In this document: one piece after another, positions 1 through 10,711 of the stretch | Position numbering within the stretch: position 1 is the first letter of the stretch | Layout of the letters: each line of letters starts with the position of its first letter | Source: Chara braunii | Taxonomy: Eukaryota > Streptophyta > Charophyceae > Charales > Characeae | Direction of reading: 5' to 3' | DNA length: 48,889 nt | Assembly (NCBI GenBank): GCA_003427395.1 | Contig: BFEA01000213.1 | Span: 1,643,027 to 1,691,915, forward strand | The notes under the pieces: generated by a model | Told to the model about the DNA's origin: nothing | What the model saw: the letters and a program-made list of their open reading frames with translations, nothing else | Database searches by the model: none | Position numbers and translations under genes: made by a program

Positions 1-238
1 CATACTCTAGATCCTGTCTGTACTGCTGTTTCTGCCTTCTGCCTTTTCTTAAACCCTAGACCCTAGTCTATTCGGGTCGTCTGTTACGCGCAGATTNTAG
101 CTTTTTCTATTANATCAGTAAGGTTTCTAGAGGGTTTTGCCCTTTTTTGCCTATTCTTATGGATTTACCCATAAGTAGGGAGAGTTGACCTTTCCCTTTG
201 TTCTCATTGCTGTTGTTCTCCAGATTGACTTCCCTTGT
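1..238 (-). other. LINE-B 3' untranslated region
   Basis: Non-coding sequence downstream of the LINE stop codon (minus strand). On the plus strand, bases 50-66 read as two CCCTAGA-type units, weakly telomere-like. No gene seen. Confidence 0.5.
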
Positions 239-1890
239 TCATGGTGAGGCCNGTTGCTGTGTCTGTCCCTGATGTCCGTTTGCCATGTCTTGTTGGTCCT
301 CTCTGAACCAGTGGAAGATCAGCCTGTGCCCTTCTATTGAAGCCACTTTACCTTTGGCCAATACCCTGTTCTGAAATTTTGTGACAATATCCCTAGCCTT
401 TTCGGGGTTAGCCGCTGCCTGTTTCTTGGTTCGCTGCCATTGAGCTGTAATGTTCGTTTGTAGCAGATTATGTAGTGTTGCTCGAGCTTCCATTCTGGTT
501 GACGGATTTTTGCCTATCACTTGTTGACATCTTCTTTTCCAAATAGTCCATAATGCGTATTGTCTCAATAGCCGGTAAATGCACTTATGGCTGGAGTGCC
601 AACTTCTCGGGACTTCCGTTCCTGTAAGATGGACTTTTTTGCTCCTTGGGAATGCAAATTCCGATGTGTGATCCCACAGGGTTCGAGCTATAGACCAAAC
701 ATACTCCACTTCCGGACATAGCAGAAGGCAATGAAGCAAGGTTTTGGGTACTCCTTTGGTGCACATGACGCAATTTTTCTCCCTGTCGTCTCTATTGTTC
801 CTGCTTCGTTTTTCGTATAGCCAAGCGTTGACTGGTAGTGCGACATGAAATATGAGCCACTGCATACTTCGGACCTTATTCAGCGTGATGGTGTGCAAAA
901 TCGACCACGGCAATTTTCGTATTTGCTGTCTTGATATTCCCACCCTTTTTTCCCATCTCATTGCTAGAGGTTGATCCAACTGGGTTGATCTCGTTCTTAA
1001 TCTATACCCCCATTTAGTTGTGTAGTGGAGTATGTTAACCCTCTTACCTATCCTTGAACCATTCTCTTTCATGTTCCAAGCCCAGTGTACTGGATCAATT
1101 TTCAGATATTGAATAGGTGTTGTGGGAGCAAAAATTGTGAATTCATCAGTCTCGATGACCCTGACTTTCGTGAGTAAACTTTTGTTGATGGCTATTGATA
1201 CCCTTGTCTCTTTGTCCAATGGACTAACCATAAAGCCTGGGTTTAGGATTGGATACATGTCTGCCTCCAACCACTCATTGGTTGGGCCTACCTCCTGGTG
1301 AATGCGGAACGCTTGTTCTGGTTCCGAGCTTGAGGTCCAAGTTGCCCAATCACCCGTGCCCCATTTAAACGGGCTTTTCCATATTTGTGTCCTTTCTTGG
1401 GGTATGGAGTTAAGCACTTCATCCAAATTCTCAGTTAGCCTGTGACAACCCTTCATTCCTTCCCTCATTTCCCTCCCCGTTTTCCACCTATTATATGCCT
1501 GTGACCGTAGATGCTTTACCTGCCATACGCCATGCTCCAACCAATTCCCCCACTTGGCATCCTTTGCTGTAAGTGTTCTGGGTTTTCCCTGTGAGTCCTT
1601 CAACCACGGGTTACAAAATAAAGGCTGCCTGAGAACCTCCTCTGTCATTCTTGGATATCTGACTCTTGCCGGGAAAACCTCAGCCCATATCTTGAGAATG
1701 TGGGCCCAGTATGAAGACCTAGCTTCATTTTCACCACCCCCTTGTGCTCTTGTTGTTCCTTTCTTGGCCCAACCCTTACAGAATAGCCAGAACATTCCCT
1801 CCATATTTGGCGGAGTTGTGTATCTCGCCAATCCCCGTATATGTTCCAATGCTAGGGGGACCCATCTCAGGTGGGGTTGCGTAAGTAATT
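239..1890 (-). pseudogene. LINE ORF2 C-terminal region with zinc-finger (zf-RVT) motif
   Basis: About 540 codons open on the minus strand from near 1890 down to a TGA at 239. This is the part of LINE ORF2 after the reverse transcriptase. Near the middle is the CVMC...LLHCLLLCPE pattern of the zf-RVT finger, with conserved HGVW and MQWLIFHV segments around it. The same segments recur in the relic at 25590-26990. It continues the RT frame at 1867-3066 in another frame, so a small indel near 1880 separates them: the RT frame stops at 1867 and this frame is open upstream into the same sequence. There is no convincing start codon, because it is an internal piece of a longer protein. Confidence 0.8.
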
Positions 1891-3066
1891 TGATAACCCA
1901 TTAGTTTGAAGTGCTCTGATCTGTTGGACGGGATCTAAAATACCCAGCCCTCCTTGGTCCTTTGATTGAATTACTTGCCTCCAAGCTACCTTTGATATGA
2001 AATTGGTCTTAGCCGGGTTCGCTGTCCATAAAAACGCAGTTGCCTTCCTTGTAAGTTTGTGTAGCGATTGTGATGGTGGAGTCCATATCGTCCCGACATA
2101 CCATAACATTGAGAAAATGGAAGCGTTTAACACTAATGCCCTCCCAAACAGCGATGTGTAAATCTCCGACCAAGCAGACATTTTAGCTAACATTTTCGCC
2201 ATTTGTTCCGGGCCCATGGAGTGATGGGGACCCGTGTCAGCTAGCCTAATCCCCAAGTATCTCAGTGGTTGATCTGACGGTTGCCAAGACATGCCTCCAT
2301 AATTGGGGGGCAGGGATTGACTATGTTGATCTTGATGTGAGAGCCACCAACCTACTGTTTTAGGCCAGTTAATCTTCATTTCCGATGCCAATTGAAAGGC
2401 CTCCATGGCTCTTGTGAGGGCCTGGAATGAGGTGTCCGTGGCTCTAATGAGGACTGTGAGATCATCCGCAAATAATATCGTCGTGGGTAATGTTATGATG
2501 CGTCCTTGTTGGTCCGGTTCTATTATCAAGCGGTCTATAGAGGGGTCTTTTCTAAGGAAGGAGGCTATTGCCTCCATAATGAATAGAAAAATAGGGGCTG
2601 CTAGTGGATCTCCCTGTCTGACCGACCTGGACATTTTATATTTTTCCGAAAGATGACCATTGAGTTGGACCTGTCCTTGTGCGTCATTGTATAAAACACG
2701 AATCCATTTACGAAAGTTAGGGCCTACTCCCATCTTTTCCATGCAAAGCTGTAAAAAATTCCAATTTACCTGATCGTAAGCCTTTTCAAAATCAAAGAAA
2801 AGGATTGCTGCATTGATCCTCTTATTGTTAATATATCTANCTGATTCTGACAGCGTCATGANGTTGTCCAAAATAAATCTTNCGGGTANGAAACCCGTTT
2901 GGTCCANATGAAAACATNTATTNGTGACTTTTCTNAAACGATTCGCTAGTGCTTTTGCCACTATCTTGTGTGTGAGTGTTAAAAGAGTAATTGGTCTATA
3001 ATTTCTGATATTCTTGGGGTCCCCTTTCTTGTATAAAAGGGTAACAACTCCCAACGAGGATTCCAA
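1867..3066 (-). pseudogene. LINE reverse transcriptase domain
   Basis: About 399 codons. RT motifs appear in order: LLYKKGDPKNIRNYRPITLL, then FFDFEKAYDQVNW carrying the first catalytic Asp, VRQGDPLAAPIFLF, and LFADDLTVLI with the catalytic Asp pair. The RT catalytic residues are therefore intact. The domain starts abruptly at about 3060, with no finger or upstream endonuclease, and stops at 1867 by frameshift into the C-terminal region. Several unknown residues come from single Ns at 2840-2934. It would copy LINE RNA by target-primed reverse transcription if the full protein existed, but this copy cannot be autonomous. Confidence 0.88.
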
Positions 3067-3404
3067 TCCAAGGCCTGTAGATTTTCATCTCGTCGGTGAC
3101 ATTCTTTGAGCTGCGAGGTGACTTCCTGTACTGTCACCCAGTCCTTTTTCTCCTCGTCGGACTCGTCCCACAAATGGCTCACTTTCCAGACTCCATGCTT
3201 GATCCATGATAGCCATCTCCTTCCTCTGGGCTTAAGGGATAGTGGATGATCACTTTCGTCTCTCACCCATGGATCACCAAACAGGGGTGGCCTCAGTACC
3301 TCGTGTTTGGTTCTGGGTCTACCCACCTTTTTCGGCATGACTTCCCGCCATATCCATAGCAGTGCAGTCCGTATTCTGTTATTTAATTCATTGTAGAATT
3401 GCAA
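3060..3404 (-). pseudogene. LINE C-terminal fragment (LINE-A) joined to LINE-B
   Basis: About 115 codons matching the post-RT region of the same LINE family. EVLRPPLFGDPWVRDE and HGVWKVSHLWDE parallel EEVLRQPLFCNPW and HGVWQVKHL in 239-1890. On the minus strand this tail region comes before the RT of LINE-B, the reverse of normal order, so it belongs to a different copy. The similarity stops at about 3060, where the LINE-B RT begins. The simplest reading is a 5'-truncated LINE-B inserted into, or recombined with, an older LINE-A. Confidence 0.75.
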
Positions 3405-3569
3405 TTTTCCGACAAAATTCAGAAAAACTTAACAGTGCAACTGCTCGAATAGGTTGATGAAAAAATAGGCACAGCCCTTCATGCAGATCATATTCAGGTC
3501 TAGATCACTTCTGGACCCAGGTCTGGTCCTGGTCCGCTCTGGTCCAGTGTCTGAATTACTATAGTGTAG
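3405..3569. other. Intergenic spacer, no feature
   Basis: Sequence between the LINE fragment and the solo LTR, with a run of CTGGTCC-like words near 3510-3545. Nothing else seen. Confidence 0.4.
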
Positions 3570-4547
3570 TGCGGGGATTCGTGTCCTCGGAATGCCCATA
3601 TGGGGCCCCTTTTGCAAGCCCTGTGCCCGCCCTAAGTGAAGGCGGGCCTGCACATCTTGCTGAGGCCTGAATTTTGCCATTTAGAGGCCTCCCTGGCCAT
3701 GGGCCCTGCTCACGAGCAAACGAGACAAGCCTGAGCCTTCTAGGCTTTTCCGGGCACGACGTGGAAGCAGGCCTACTGGCCAATCAGGAAGCAGAGAGCA
3801 ACAAAGCTCATGCCGTGTAGTTGGGGCTCGCCTAACTGTTGCGAGCCCAGGCCACTGTCTGAATTTGGCCTGGTCGCAGACACTTTGGCCCAATGTGAAG
3901 CTACTGGGCACACGGTCGCCACGCCCAGGTGGCAAGCAGAGGCTAGCATTTTCCATTTACGAAAGTGCTCGCCTCCCATTCAGGCATTCAGGCACGTGCT
4001 GGCTGGGCGGCAGCGCTGCTGAAAAGAGCACTCAGAGGCCGCTAGCGCAAGTGTTGGGCAAGACGCACACGGGCATGAGGAGTTGGGCGCTGCACGGCAG
4101 GAGCGCCATAGCCCAGCCTTTCATAGCCAGGCTGGAGCTGAGAGAGGTCAGCGGGTTGGTAGCAGTCCTTGTTTGTGGAAGGAACGTGGGGGTGAGGACG
4201 AGGGTGAGCAAAAGGGGGAAAGGGCACGTCCCTGGTCTTCGCGAAGGTCTGCATGGGTGACATCCGCAAGTACTTCGGTTGCTGCTGTTGAGATGTCATG
4301 TGGTTGCTTCGTCATTAAAGTAGGCTAGTATAGGAGCTGTGCGATAGTAGTCCGGGCGCTGAGCGCCAATCGGAGGAAGAACTTCGTGCAAGAGAGGCCT
4401 TGCATTGACAATTGAGTTCGCTGGGTTTTGGTTCTCCTTTGGTGTGATCTCGATGCATTTCTTCTTTCTGGACAGCTCACGACTATCTGGCTTTCAATGT
4501 GATATTGCAATTTGGAATTCTGTCATTTTGCTGTTGTTCATTTTGTA
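3570..4547 (+). mobile_element. Solo LTR of the element 3 family
   Basis: A 978-bp stretch that aligns, diverged, with both LTRs of element 3 (28271-29299 and 46509-47539). Shared landmarks in order are TGCG(A/G)GGAT at the start, CCCGCCCTAAGTGAAGGCGG, GCGCCATAGCCCAG, GGTCTGCATGGGNGACAT, GGGCGCTG.GCGCCA and CTATCTGGCTTTCAATGTGAT. It starts with TG and ends TTTGTA, where intact copies end TTGCA. GTAG lies on both sides (3566-3569 and 4548-4551), a 4-bp target duplication. No primer site or internal region follows, so it is a solo LTR left by recombination. Confidence 0.75.
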
Positions 4548-4959
4548 GTAGTACAATCATGATGAAAATGGTTCTCTGGCAAACCTCCTTATTCAATATT
4601 GTTTTCTGAAAACGAGGATGAAAAAGCAACGAAGGGGAGATTCTTGTCACGTACCAGTGACAAGGCAAGTGGCTGATCCTCTTCGCTGCACAGCTCTGAC
4701 AGGTATGCCTGTAGGGAATTCAAACATCATCACCAGAAGCCTTCTTTAAGTACATATCACACAACTCTTGGAGATCATTATTCCTTGAATTTTCCTTTTT
4801 TTTTCGTTCCGAATGGAGGCTTTGATTAGGAATCACCCTCACATTCAACTTAGACAGCATTCCTGGCAATAGTTAGACAGCATTCCTGGCAATAGTTTCT
4901 ATGAACTTATGAAGTAAATCTATGAAGTAAATAACCCGATACCAAAAGTGGGAGGAAAC
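4548..4959. repeat. Non-coding spacer with short tandem repeats and a hairpin
   Basis: No gene. Contains a perfect 8-bp inverted repeat CTTGTCAC/GTGACAAG (4643-4650 and 4657-4664, 6-base loop), two copies of TTAGACAGCATTCCTGGCAA near 4850-4895, and two copies of TATGAAGTAAAT near 4909-4934. Confidence 0.6.
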
Positions 4960-5970
4960 AGAGAGAAGCCTTTAAGACAAAGGAGCATCAAGCGTTATTT
5001 GAGTCCCTTGAAAATGAAGCGCAACTTAACCTCGTAAGGAACCCAGAGTCTCCAATTTATGAATCCCTGTTGGTAGCTGCAAAGGAAGAACTCTCTGAAC
5101 GAGTCACTCGGAGCCGGCAGGGCCTAATGATAAAGTCTAAGAGCAACTTGAGCAAGAGACTTGAAAAACAACGAGATAATGAACAATTTTTTCTTTAACA
5201 AAGTAGTAAATTACAGTGAAAAACTACAAGTCTTAACAGCAGAATTCTAGAACTACGGGACAGACAAGGGAAGGTTGAAACAAGCCGTGAGGGGATCTTC
5301 AGGGTCGCCACACATTGGCTTAGAACTTAGACGTCTACATAAAACCAGAACAGGAGGTATACTTAGACAAGGACCTCACAACAGTAGAACTGCAAGGAGC
5401 TCTGTGAGACCCAACAAGGTGCCAGGGAAAGACCAGGAGACCTTCCACGAAGGCACTTTGGGCGAACACTTCACAAAAAAGAAGATATGAAACAAACAAC
5501 TCTCCTACCTGTAGCATGCAAAATATCAGCTGAAGCAGTAGATAATACAATCCGAAATGTAGAAAAGCAGTTGGTAATACAATCAGGAGTGAAAGAGACG
5601 TATTTCCACATAGACCAATCAGGCTTCATACTAGGCAGATACATTCAGGACAATGTATAATTTGCTTAAAAACGCATAGGACCAGTAAATTGGGACTTCC
5701 TACAACTTCGAATGGAAAAGATGCGTTAGGTCCAAAGTTTAGAAATTGGGTTCAAGTGCTATATTCAGATGCAGAGGGCTTACCTGCGGAAAGCATACAA
5801 GATGACAAGGTCAGTCAAACAGGGAGATCCACTAGCAGGGTTCAAGTGGTATTCAGATGCACAATGCTTAGTACAGGTCAACGGGCAGCTGTAGAAAGCA
5901 TACAAGATGACAAGGTCAGTCCAACAGGCCACTAGCAGCACTATCCTTGTTTTTCATGGAAGCAGTAGAT
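4960..5970 (+). pseudogene. Decayed LINE reverse transcriptase relic
   Basis: Plus-strand remains of a LINE ORF2, readable only by switching frames. From left to right: a basic linker region with KEELSERVTRSRQGL near 5080, NKVPGKDQETFHEG near 5415 (the RT N-terminal NK.PG.DG motif), DQSGFILGRYIQDN near 5615, PVNWDFLQLRMEK near 5685, and FRNWVQVLYSDAEG near 5740. These match the LINE at 1867-3066 (DQTGF, QVNWNFLQLCMEK, FRKWIRVLYNDAQG). It is heavily mutated, with stops, frameshifts and an internal duplication at 5750-5935. The Asp-pair active site is missing. Confidence 0.75.
5750..5935 (+). repeat. Partial tandem duplication inside the LINE relic
   Basis: The segment GTTCAAGTG.TATTCAGATGC...GAAAGCATACAAGATGACAA...AACAGG occurs twice, at about 5750-5836 and 5840-5930, interrupting the RT similarity. 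Confidence 0.7.
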
Positions 5971-7059
5971 AGGTGTTCGGACATTGCAGAAAAAACAGTG
6001 CCAAGGGGGACCCAGTTCCACCTTGGGGCGGCCCCAAGCTCCTGAAGATGGAACATGGGACAAAACCGTCACGATGGACCAAGTCTGGAAGATGAAGGAG
6101 AAGGACCCCACGAAACGGACCACAATGCGGTCACCCCAAGCTAAGAAATGACAAACACGAAGTCTGGAAGGCTATAAATTCCAGACAGTGGCAGACACAA
6201 AGACCAAAGAACAACCTTGAAAGTAAAAACTGGCCTTGGGCGAAGGCCTGAAAGTTAGACCTTCCCGCTCCAATCCCTGAAAAGACTTAGAAAGAGGATA
6301 TTCCAGAAAGATCTCGGGGTTTAGGGTCAGAACCCTCAGAAATAGACGGAATCATCCAGAACTGAGCTGGAACGAACCCTTAGGCCTAGGGGCTGCAGTT
6401 CAAAGAAAAATGGCAGCGCCAGATAAAGGGCTGTGTCAGAAACCAACGTAGCCCAAAAACAAGCTACGGCTGAGCCCCTGACTGCCCAAAAAACAGTTTT
6501 GGGCAGTCCCAAGACGAAAGTCCACCTCAGCTTAGATCCTACTTGAGGAAGAGAGAACACCCCCAAGTTCAATTCGAAAAATGGCCAAGTCTACTCCAAA
6601 TCATAGTTTTGGAGTGGATGAGGGGGCTTGAACTGGCCTTCTCTAAAGTGCAAGCCAGCCCCTTCCACCTCAAAAAAATTGAAACCCCAGGTCAAAACGA
6701 ATCGGACCCAGTTTCGGGTCCGACACACCTCAAAAATGTAGAGCCCAAAAATGGACCTTCTCGTGAAATCCAACGTAAGACTGAGTCAAAATCCTAAAGA
6801 AAGAGGAAGGAAGAGAAAGGGGAACACGAGAGAGAAAAGTTAAAAAAGAAAGTCGAAGATACCAAGAAACATCCTACATTAAAAAAACAAGAGTCTAAAC
6901 GTGATTTAGGTCTGAAGACTCTGAAGCCTGAAAAATAAATACCCCAGGGGCCAGGTCAAAATAAATCTGGACCAGTTTTGGGTCAGACACACCTTAAAAA
7001 AATGAACTTGGGGTAGGCGGAGAAGAGGGAGAGACCAAAAATGTGCCGCCTAGCGAAAT
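5971..7059. repeat. Gene-free region with a diverged 264-bp repeat
   Basis: No convincing coding sequence. A block around CAGGTCAAAA..AATC.GGACC.AGTTT.GGGTC.GACACACCT occurs twice (about 6688-6760 and 6952-7020), offset 264 bases. The second copy is A-rich and decayed. Probably degraded transposon sequence. Confidence 0.5.
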
Positions 7060-7691
7060 TTGACCTAGAGCTTGCTTAAAATTGTAGAGAAAGAGAGAGA
7101 AAGGGTGAAAGGATTCACACTGCAGACATCCCAGTTCCGGTCCCAGAGTCCCAGTCCCCGGCTGTCCCAGTAGGGTAGACCATAGGGTCTAGAGGCCGAA
7201 ACATCGTAGGTCGGTAAGTGTCGGTACTGAAGCGTCGTAGGTCGGTAGGAGTCAGTCCGGTACCCGACAAGAAAAGTACAGAAGAAGTTCAGTCCAGGCC
7301 GACAGTCCCAAGTCCAATTTTGCAGCATGTCCCGGGAAAGTTTGGAAGCTACCGGACCGACAAAATGTTTGCAGCAGACAGTCCGCCGCCGACCGGTACC
7401 GGTCTGAAGCAGGCCAAGCCAAGCCAAGCCAAGTCCTATATTTAGCTGCTACAGTGCAGCGGCTCATCACTTGTTCAGTTGTGAGATGCGGAAGCGCTGC
7501 TGCTGCTTGTGCGTTAAGGCAACTTGGGCACTGCGCGCCAGAAGAAGGAGAGGGCGCTCACGAGTGACTCCATAGCTAGGTTAGGGGTAGAGCAGGAGGA
7601 CGGCGGCCATAGCCGCCAAGGTGTAAGCTGACCTGAGTGGGTGTATCCCGGGTGACGATCTAGGTTAGAGAGAGGAAGAGCGAGCCAAGTC

Positions 7692-7693
<2 letters not shown>
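7060..7693 (+). mobile_element. Relic LTR related to the element 1 LTR
   Basis: The downstream half matches the element 1 LTR: ATGCGGAAGC.CTG, then a G-rich stretch, GGCCATAGCCGCCA, then ATCCCGGGTGA (GATATCCAGGGTGA in element 1). A TATA-like CCTATATTTAG near 7433 sits at the place of TATAAAT in element 1. Upstream (7100-7400) it is rich in CAGTCC and GGTCGGTA words resembling the element 1 U3 only in style. No clean ends or target duplication. Followed, as in element 1, by a long GA tract. Confidence 0.55.

Positions 7694-7759
<66 letters not shown>
7694..7759. repeat. (GA)n microsatellite
   Basis: A 66-bp pure GA run. A comparable run lies in the element 1 leader at 10645-10711, next to an assembly gap. 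Confidence 0.95.
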
Positions 7760-7761
<2 letters not shown>

Positions 7762-7909
7762 ATTCCTCTGCCTTCTTCTTCTCTGCGGCTGCTACCACAT
7801 CCGACCGTTGCTTGGCTTCGGTAATCAAAACCAGCATTCGGGTCTGATAGGCCTCGACCGTTTCCCCCTGCTTCTGGTCCATGACGGCTGTTTGAGAGCG
7901 CAAGAGCAT
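7755..7909 (-). pseudogene. Gag fragment of an unidentified retroelement
   Basis: About 50 codons on the minus strand, containing MDQKQGETVEAYQTRML and ending in a charged Ala/Lys/Glu-rich helix. This looks like part of a retroelement gag (capsid-type QK..ETVEAYQ.R) with a coiled-coil tail. The coding sequence runs directly into the GA tract, giving a Leu-Ser run, so it is truncated there. Upstream on the same strand is the minisatellite at 7921-8125. I cannot assign the family. Confidence 0.4.
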
Positions 7910-7920
7910 GGATCAGGCCC

Positions 7921-8125
7921 GGGGCCTGCTGACATGGCACTCCCTGCTGCTGATGTGGCACTGCTCGGCTGCTGACGTGGCACAGCTGTCGGCTGACATG
8001 TCACTGACGTGTCACTGCTGACGTGGTCTGCTGACATGGTCTGCTGACGTGGCCTGCTGATGCGGTCTGCTGATGTGGTCTGCTGATGCGGTCTGCTGAC
8101 GTGGCCTGCTGACGTGGCAACTCAC
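7921..8125. repeat. CTGCTGACGTGG minisatellite
   Basis: About 12-bp units of CTGCTGA(C/T)(G/A)(T/C)GG(C/T), repeated roughly 14 times with substitutions and a few interruptions. Several units carry GACGTGG, close to an ACGT-core element. It may be a leader repeat of the minus-strand element represented by the gag fragment at 7755-7909; that is inference. Confidence 0.85.
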
Positions 8126-9440
8126 CAATGCCGCAGTAGGGGGTTCCCGGAGACAGGTGGAAGGGAAGACAGGAGGGGCAACAGCATAGATGGGGAGGGG
8201 TGGGTGGGATTGATCGCCCAGATAAGGAGCCACTAATCAAAAAGGAAAAGTTTGAGCTTTGCAAAAAATTCGAGAAAATAATAATAATAATAATCTCGAG
8301 TTTGCAAGTTCAGTAGGTCTGCAAGGAACCTGACAGTTCACAACTTGCTGGAGTGTATCACACTGCATGCATAGACGTCAATCACATAGATAGAGAAGCT
8401 TCACACAAAGCCAAGTTGAGATAAGATGAGAACCAAAGTAGCGCAGCCCTTATTATCACAACCATATCATATAAAGAGTATCTCGAGTCCAAGAGTTCAG
8501 CGCCAACAGAATACAAGTCTCTCTCGTTCAATCATCAGCATGGGGCCTGGCTCAGCCAGCGTCTGCCCTCAGATCACAGGTATGGCGCCAACAGGTAAGT
8601 ATCCACCATATCCCCAACTCCTCAACCTGTCTTCTCTCTCTCACTCTCTCGATATCCCTGTCTTGGTTCTCTTGTCTTACTCTGCATGCTCACTCCCTAC
8701 TGATGAGGATCTACTCTGAATGCTACTCACTAACGTCTACTACTAACCCCTCTACTTCTACTAACCATGCTGGCGCAGCTATGGCTGCTTCTGCCAGTCA
8801 GCGCCCAGCCTCTTCTTCTCCTGCTTGCGCAGCTTCCAGCCAGCGCATTCTCCCTGCATGCTAACGCACAAGTGCTTCAGCACTTCCACGCATCTATGCC
8901 AGTGGAGATCTGTCGTGTGGGGAGGTTGGCCTGGTCTCTTATAGTGCTGGCCTCCCTTCGCAAGGTCTGAATCAGTCTTCCTTGGGTCTTTCCCCAGTCC
9001 CAGACCACTGCAGAATGTGTCCCAGTACCTTTCCCTCAGGATCTGCTGCTGCTGCGGCCTTTAGGCCTGAATTTTGGACTTTGGGTCTGAATCTGGACTG
9101 CCTGTTGGACTTTGACTTGGACTGGGACTCTACCCCATTGACTTCCATTCGAACAGACACAACTTTTGCACAAACAGACACATCTACTGCACGAACAGAC
9201 ATGACTTACACAGCCCCCTGGACGAACAGACGTGACTCCCACAATTGAATGCTGCAACTGTTCGTCCTGGGGCACAACTGTGACCTTTGACACAACTCCT
9301 CACTTCAGTTAGGCTGTGACTTTTGACCCAGAGAACATGTCTTTTGATCTGCTTTTCAGGAGTTGGGTTCTGGCCGAGTGGGCCCCATTATGCTGCGTTC
9401 ATCATTCAGGGTCTGAACGGGTGAAGGCCCTTTTAGGTCC
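8126..9440 (-). mobile_element. Probable minus-strand LTR sequence
   Basis: No coding sequence. On the minus strand it has features of the other LTRs here: a TATA-like CACTATAAGAG near 8937-8947, followed by GCGCTGGCTG-rich sequence and GCCATAGC at 8779-8786. Its layout resembles the minus-strand LTR at 24394-25440, though the two are not close in sequence. I could not find a primer site or clean TG...CA ends. (TAA)n lies at 8278-8293. Confidence 0.35.
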
Positions 9441-9623
9441 CCCAATCTCCCTCAAATTCGAAATTACCAATAATAAAAAAAATTCGAAATTTTCAGACTG
9501 CAAATGATTAACAAAGAATAATAATGAATAAAGAATGATGGAACTGCGAAAATTTTTTCCGCAAGTTTAAGGGCCTTTAAGGAATTCCGAAAGTAAAAAA
9601 CTTTATTCAGAATTACTCCGATG
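9441..9623. other. AT-rich TTCGAA-type flank of element 1 (left half)
   Basis: Short AT-rich region with repeated AATTCGAAAT words, no gene. The same style of sequence resumes right of element 1 at 23716-24050, consistent with one target region split by the insertion. Confidence 0.55.
9620..9623. repeat. Target site duplication GATG (left copy)
   Basis: GATG directly precedes the 5' LTR and GATG directly follows the 3' LTR at 23712-23715. The match extends no further (C before, A after). Confidence 0.75.
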
Positions 9624-10479
9624 TGAAACGGTTTTCACCTCTTTGCAGTAGCAGATGCAGATCCCAGGGTTCGATCCCTAGACCTTGCCCCACCTGTGTA
9701 CAGTACCTGTGTAGACCCCGAGAGTTGAACCTGTGACCTGTGTGTTCGTAAACAGTTTGTAGNCTGTCATAGGTCCGTAGGTAGCAGGGTTTCGATCTGT
9801 AGACCTGTAGAANAGAGGTCTTAGCGAGTTCCAGAAGTCTTAGCTGTAGTCCTTCTAGAAGGTCAGCAAGTGGGCAAGTGGGCAAGTGGTGAGTNAAGTG
9901 GTGGACTAAACTGCANTGCAATTGCNGTACGATCTCGGTAGGTTGGCAGTGAGTCCCCACTCAGTCAGTGGTAAGGTCCAGTNAGTCCCAGTCCGGTTCA
10001 GCAAGTNCCACAAGGGACTGTGAGCACCATGGGCCGATGGCAAAGNGCAGACCATCGANTTTCAGAAGTATAAATCAAGAGGCAGCGCCCAGCCCTTCAT
10101 TCATTCCTGCGTGAGCCATGCGGAAGCNCTGCCACAGNGACTTGTGCAAGGAGGTCTGCAGAGAGCCCGGAGCTGAAGTGGGCGAGAGAGAAGGAGNGTA
10201 GCATAGCGATAGGGTAGTTGCGGCCATAGCCGCCATAGNTAGCATTAGTGTGTAGTGTGTGTGTGTGTCGTTGAGTTCAGAGAGTCGCGTGTGGGATATC
10301 CAGGGTGATCCGGTGCATGTGAACAGTGAGTTATTNGAGCGCTGAGTCNNCATAGCCAATTGAGAGTGAACTCGTATCTGGATGTCATATCTCTGAGTTT
10401 TGAGTGGGCGCATGTCGCCAGTTTGCTGCGCTGCTGTTTACATGCATGAAAAGTGTGAATGAGAACGAGTCTGATTGCA
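9624..10479 (+). repeat. Element 1 5' LTR
   Basis: 856 bp, TG...CA. TATAAAT at 10069-10075 is the probable TATA box, so the transcript should start near 10100. Downstream are GGCCATAGCCGCCATAG (10222-10238) and a (GT)n run near 10250-10267. The LTR contains many single Ns at the same relative places as the 3' LTR. By eye the two LTRs differ by one base (C/T near 10466) plus one extra N. Confidence 0.92.
10069..10075 (+). promoter_or_regulatory. Putative TATA box in the element 1 LTR
   Basis: TATAAAT within AAGTATAAATCAAG, about 410 bases before the LTR end. The copy in the 3' LTR is at 23301-23307. Confidence 0.6.
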
Positions 10480-10480
10480 T

Positions 10481-10492
10481 TGGTATCGGAGC
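10481..10492 (+). promoter_or_regulatory. Primer binding site of element 1
   Basis: TGGTATCGGAGC, one base after the LTR end, differing by one base from TGGTATCAGAGC, the site complementary to the 3' end of plant initiator tRNA-Met. Minus-strand DNA synthesis would prime here. Confidence 0.85.
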
Positions 10493-10641
10493 TGGTACCC
10501 GCTATTCCATGCGCGCCGTCATGGGCAGGGCCTGATGCGCCATAGCAGAGGTGGCCGCCGAGAGTTGTAGTCCGCCATAGCGGACCTGAAGGTTGGAGAA
10601 GCCGCCGCACACCTGAAGAGAAGACCACGACGAAGAAGAAG

Positions 10642-10711
<70 letters not shown>

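Larger units (their letters stand above)
1..3066 (-). mobile_element. LINE retrotransposon, 5'-truncated copy (LINE-B)
   Basis: A non-LTR retrotransposon read right to left. It begins inside the reverse transcriptase domain near 3066, runs through the RT core and a long C-terminal region with a CCHC-type zinc finger, and ends with about 240 bases of 3' sequence at the window edge. The endonuclease and first ORF are absent, the usual 5' truncation of LINEs. The reading frame is broken once near 1880. Eight single Ns at 2840-2934 suggest the assembler merged several copies. The family recurs at 3060-3404, 4960-5970 and 25590-26990. I see no poly(A) tail; its end may lie outside the window. Confidence 0.85.

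Noticed and set aside
9660-9690. tRNA-like B box (GGTTCGATCCC) at the start of the element 1 LTR
   Set aside because: No A box or acceptor stem fits around it and it is inside a defined LTR; a similar word at 13380 fails the same test.
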